Source: Mobilicoccus sp032100225 (GTDB lineage Bacteria > Actinomycetota > Actinomycetes > Actinomycetales > Dermatophilaceae). Taken from it: 7,896 bases of DNA. The translations under genes and the position numbers were made by a program. The stretch is taken from the NCBI GenBank assembly GCA_032100225.1, contig DAMDJY010000155.1, forward strand, positions 1-7,896, read 5' to 3'. Under the pieces are notes generated by a model. That model was not told where the DNA came from. It worked only from the letters and a program-made list of their open reading frames with translations, and made no database searches. Positions within the stretch are counted from its first letter, which is position 1. Each line of letters starts with the position of its first letter. Below are positions 5,773-7,896 of this stretch, in pieces.

Positions 5773-7736
5773 GATGCGTCCTCCTCCGTGCGTGCCTCGT
5801 CAGATGCCTCGACTGCGTCGTTGTCCTCGCCTTGCTCCGGCTCGTCGGAGTCCGGCGCGTCCGTCACGTCGACTTCGTGGGAACCGGCGTCCAGAGGCTC
5901 CTCGTCGCTGTCGCTGTCGTCGTCGCTGTCGACATCGAGGTCGGAGTCGTCATCCGAGTCGCTGCCGGCGTCGGTGGCGTTGTCAACGACGGCGACCTGT
6001 TCGGAGTCGAGGTCCTCGGCGTCGTCCTCGCCTTCGAGGAGGTCGACGACGACGGTGCCGTCGAGTTCGTCGAGGCGTTCCCAGGCGTCGGTCTGTAGAT
6101 CGGCGTCGACGTCGGCTGCGGCCTGGAACCAGGTGCGGGCTTCGTCGGTGCGGCCCAGGTCGAGGAGCGCGTCGGCGTACGCGTAGTACATGCGCGGCGC
6201 CCAGACCTCGGTGCGTCCGGGGACGAGGTGACGTCCCTCCAGGATCTGCAGTGCGGCCTCGGCCTGACCCATGTCACGGCGGATGCCAGAGACAACGATC
6301 GCGATCTCGGCCTTCTCCGGTGCGGGCAGCGCGTCGGCCTCGGGGGACAGCGCGAGCTCCAACGCCTTGTCGGCACGACCGAGGGCTCGTTCGCAGTCGA
6401 CGAGGTACGGGAGCAGGTGGTCGGATCCGGACAGACGACGTGCGGTGCGGAACTCGGACAAAGCGAGGTTCCAGTCGCCTTCCTGGTAGGCGACCATGCC
6501 CCGTGCTTCACGGACCGAGGGCACCCGGCCGGCACGGCGCACTGCGGCATCGGCGTGCGCGCGGGCCGTTTCGATGTCGTCGTCGATGAGGCGCGCCACC
6601 ATGATGAGGTGCTGCCCGACGCCCTGCGCGTTGTCCTTGCTGAGGGTGCGCAGTTCGCCCTTGACGGCGCGGTCGATCTCGAGACCGGTGACGTCCTCGT
6701 CGATCTTCAACTCGGGACGAGGGTCCTCCGTGCGGCGGTCGATCCGGCGCGGGCCGCGTCCTGCGTGATCCCGGTCATCGGGACCGCTGCCGTACCCCCG
6801 ACGATCGCCGCCACGGTCATCTCGAGGCTCGAACCGACGGTCGTTGCCACGGTCATCACGGGATTGGTACAAACGACGTTCCCCGCCACGGTCATCACGC
6901 GCTTGGAACGAGCGACGTTCCCCGCCACGGTCATCACGCGGCTGGTACGGACGACGCTCCCCGCCGCGGTCATCACGCGGCTGGAACGAGCGGCGGTCTC
7001 CCCCACGGTCGTCACGCGACTGGTACGGACGACGGTCCCCACCACGGTCATCACGGCGGTTGTCTGGACGTTCATCGCGGCGCTCGAAGGGGCGACGCTC
7101 TCCCCCACGATCGTCACGGGGCTGGTACGGACGACGCTCCCCGGCACGGTCATCACGCGGCTGGAACGATCGACGCTCGCCACCACGGTCATCACGGCGG
7201 TTGTCTGGACGTTCATCGCGGCGCTCGAAGGGACGACGCTCTCCCCCACGATCATCACGCGGCTGGTACGAGCGACGCTCGCCGCCGCGGTCGTCACGGC
7301 GGTTGTCTGGACGCTCTTCGCGGCGCTCGAAGGGACGACGCTCGCCACCACGATCATCACGCGGCTGGTACGAGCGACGGTCCCCGCCGCGGTCGTCACG
7401 TAGCTGGTACGGACGACGCTCACCGCCACGGTCATCACGCGGCTGGAACGAGCGACGCTCACCACCACGGTCATCACGCGGCTGGTAAGGACGACGGTCC
7501 CCACCGCGGTCGTCGCGCGACTGATAGGTCGGGCGGTCGCGGCGGCTGTCGGGGCGGTCGTCGTTCCGCTGGTAGGAGCGACGCTCTGTCGAAGGTCGCT
7601 CGTCGCGAGGTCCGCCGCTGCGCTCAGAGGGTGCGTCGCTCTGGGGGGCGGTGTCTCGGCGGGGTGTGGTGTCCTCCGGGGAGGAGGAGCCTTCGGTTCG
7701 TCGGGGTCGGGTCCACCGCGATCCTGTGTCACTCAT
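5769..7736 (-). CDS. 655-aa protein: mixed-charge 13-residue repeats, TPR-like domain, acidic tail
   Basis: First gene of the operon, at the place of M. tuberculosis Rv1691, a TPR-type protein of unknown function. Residues 1-73 are disordered and rich in Arg, Ser, Thr and Pro. Residues 74-318 are about 17 units of the type RDDRGGERRSYQP with one Tyr or Phe each. Residues 345-560 form an Ala/Leu-rich helical domain with TPR-like pairs, for example MVAYQEGDWNLALSEFRTA (414-432) and YAYADALLDLGRTDEARTWF (518-537). Residues 568-655 are very acidic (DSDDDSD runs). There is no signal peptide, membrane helix or catalytic motif, so it is probably a cytoplasmic scaffold. The Arg-Gly-Gly-like repeats and the neighbouring rRNA methyltransferase make RNA or ribosome binding possible, but this is inference. 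The start at 7736 is supported by GGAGGAG seven bases upstream. The stop overlaps the HAD ATG by four bases. The repeat array is unusually large compared with what I recall of homologues, while the TPR part is the conserved portion. Confidence 0.9.
   Translation of the reverse strand: MSDTGSRWTRPRRTEGSSSPEDTTPRRDTAPQSDAPSERSGGPRDERPSTERRSYQRNDDRPDSRRDRPTYQSRDDRGGDRRPYQPRDDRGGERRSFQPRDDRGGERRPYQLRDDRGGDRRSYQPRDDRGGERRPFERREERPDNRRDDRGGERRSYQPRDDRGGERRPFERRDERPDNRRDDRGGERRSFQPRDDRAGERRPYQPRDDRGGERRPFERRDERPDNRRDDRGGDRRPYQSRDDRGGDRRSFQPRDDRGGERRPYQPRDDRGGERRSFQARDDRGGERRLYQSRDDRGNDRRFEPRDDRGGDRRGYGSGPDDRDHAGRGPRRIDRRTEDPRPELKIDEDVTGLEIDRAVKGELRTLSKDNAQGVGQHLIMVARLIDDDIETARAHADAAVRRAGRVPSVREARGMVAYQEGDWNLALSEFRTARRLSGSDHLLPYLVDCERALGRADKALELALSPEADALPAPEKAEIAIVVSGIRRDMGQAEAALQILEGRHLVPGRTEVWAPRMYYAYADALLDLGRTDEARTWFQAAADVDADLQTDAWERLDELDGTVVVDLLEGEDDAEDLDSEQVAVVDNATDAGSDSDDDSDLDVDSDDDSDSDEEPLDAGSHEVDVTDAPDSDEPEQGEDNDAVEASDEARTEEDAS
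5779..5787 (-). promoter_or_regulatory. Ribosome binding site of the HAD gene
   Basis: GGAGGAGGA on the minus strand, six bases before the ATG at 5772. It lies within the last codons (Glu-Glu-Asp) of the upstream 655-aa gene, so the acidic C terminus of that protein doubles as a strong initiation signal. Confidence 0.75.
6783..7517 (-). repeat. In-frame tandem array of about 17 units of 39 bp (13 codons)
   Basis: Units begin at residues 74, 87, 100, 113, 126, 147, 160, 181, 194, 207, 228, 241, 254, 267, 280, 293 and 305 of the encoded protein. The consensus is R-D-D-R-G-G-(E/D)-R-R-(P/S)-(Y/F)-(Q/E)-(P/S/R). Unit 16 has only 12 residues, and the last unit decays into GYGSG. Three 8-residue inserts R-(D/E)-E-R-P-D-N-R sit before units 6, 8 and 11, each directly after a unit ending in PFER. 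These make three 34-residue (102-bp) modules at 7260-7361, 7158-7259 and 7017-7118. All period lengths are multiples of three, so the frame is preserved. Confidence 0.95.
7039..7270 (-). repeat. Recent 141-bp-offset duplication within the array
   Basis: 7039-7129 and 7180-7270 are direct repeats of 91 bp with three differences (7092 G/A, 7113 G/A, 7119 G/C in plus-strand terms). All three fall at third codon positions and are silent (Pro, Asp, Pro). The offset is 141 bp, or 47 codons, i.e. one 34-residue module plus one 13-residue unit. A third, more diverged relative of the module lies at 7260-7361, where the insert reads REERPDNR. Confidence 0.9.
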
Positions 7737-7743
7737 GTCTTGA

Positions 7744-7750
7744 CTCCTCC
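7744..7750 (-). promoter_or_regulatory. Ribosome binding site of the 655-aa gene
   Basis: GGAGGAG on the minus strand with a seven-base spacer to the ATG at 7736; a near-ideal site that fixes the start of the first gene in the operon. Confidence 0.8.
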
Positions 7751-7853
7751 ATGTTCTGATCTGGGTCGTGCTCGTCCGCTGGCCGCTGGCGCAGGCGGGT
7801 CTCTTACTCGAAAGGCTACACGTGAGCCGGCTGCCCGATTCAGGGCATGCAGA
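7751..7853 (-). promoter_or_regulatory. Presumed promoter and leader region of the tlyA-nadK operon
   Basis: This is the only non-coding stretch upstream of the five overlapping genes and downstream of a hairpin, so the operon promoter should lie here. The best -10-like hexamer I see is TAGCCT on the minus strand (7818-7813), about 77 bases upstream of the ATG; no good -35 stands at the right distance. The exact site is therefore a guess, and no riboswitch-like structure was recognised. Confidence 0.35.
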
Positions 7854-7884
7854 AGAGGGTGCCCCGCAATGCGGGGCACCCTCT
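7854..7884. terminator. Strong hairpin, probable terminator of the gene beyond the right edge
   Basis: A perfect 14-bp stem, AGAGGGTGCCCCGC (7854-7867) and its complement (7871-7884), encloses a three-base loop. Neither side carries a run of Ts: the minus-strand continuation is TCTGCATG and the plus-strand one is CCTAATGATTGT. U-poor terminators of this kind are usual in actinobacteria. It most likely ends a minus-strand gene to the right (tyrS lies upstream of this block in relatives) and isolates the operon promoter; it could also work in both directions. Confidence 0.8.
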
Positions 7885-7896
7885 CCTAATGATTGT

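Noticed and set aside
4219..6186. Plus-strand open frame of 655 codons across tlyA, the small gene, the HAD gene and the N gap
   Set aside because: It is antisense to several genes with clear family motifs, crosses the undetermined bases, and has composition typical of a GC-rich shadow frame. That its length equals the repeat protein's is coincidence.
6228..7403. Long plus-strand open frame (391 codons) opposite the repeat array
   Set aside because: The 39-bp period keeps any frame free of stops once it is free in one unit. The product is a low-complexity antisense reading (repeats of the TRLVRTTLPATVI type), with no ribosome site and in conflict with the well-supported minus-strand gene.
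6783..7517. CRISPR-like array of short regularly spaced repeats
   Set aside because: The unit is an in-frame 39-bp coding repeat in a long gene with a good ribosome site. There are no unique spacers: the variable positions are single codons, and no cas genes are nearby.
6707..7732. Alternative minus-strand frame (341 codons) inside the 655-aa gene
   Set aside because: It is the shifted frame of the same repeat array. It starts four bases inside the real gene, lacks its own initiation signal and ends where the array ends, as expected of a shadow frame.

Overview
The window is GC-rich and gene-dense. Its conserved gene order points to an actinobacterium (Actinomycetota); the suborder cannot be fixed from the sequence, though a Micrococcales-type genome would fit. 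Read on the minus strand, from right to left, the order is: TPR/low-complexity protein, HAD phosphatase, small protein, tlyA, nadK. From memory this matches Mycobacterium tuberculosis Rv1691-Rv1692-Rv1693-tlyA-ppnK, which is followed directly by recN. Here recN (5' half only) is also present on the minus strand at the left edge, but two extra genes lie between nadK and recN.

Layout from left to right. 1-850 is the N-terminal half of recN (minus), running off the window. 851-999 is the only divergent intergenic region; it holds a 16-bp dyad and no recognisable SOS box. 1000-1494 is a YfcE-type metallophosphoesterase (plus). 1565-2800 is a Bcr/CflA-type drug-efflux MFS protein (minus). 2809-3711 is nadK, 3708-4514 tlyA, 4511-4729 a 72-aa proline-rich protein, 4726-5772 a HAD-IIA phosphatase interrupted by a 10-N assembly gap, and 5769-7736 a 655-aa protein; all five are on the minus strand. 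7737-7853 is the leader and promoter region of this operon. 7854-7884 is a perfect 14-bp hairpin, probably the terminator of the next gene upstream (tyrS in other actinobacteria, not visible here).

The five genes from 7736 down to 2809 are joined by four consecutive 4-base start/stop overlaps (ATGA or GTGA), so they are very probably one translationally coupled operon, with the MFS gene 8 bases further on as a possible sixth member. Products with clear roles act in rRNA 2'-O-methylation (TlyA), NADP synthesis (NadK), phosphate-ester hydrolysis (HAD) and double-strand break repair (RecN).

The most unusual element is the first gene of the operon. Its N-terminal half is an array of about 17 mixed-charge 13-residue units of the type RDDRGGERRSYQP, each carrying one aromatic residue. 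A TPR-like helical domain and a strongly acidic Asp/Ser/Glu tail follow. The array DNA shows recent in-frame duplication. I see no RNA genes, insertion sequences, prophage genes or CRISPR array.
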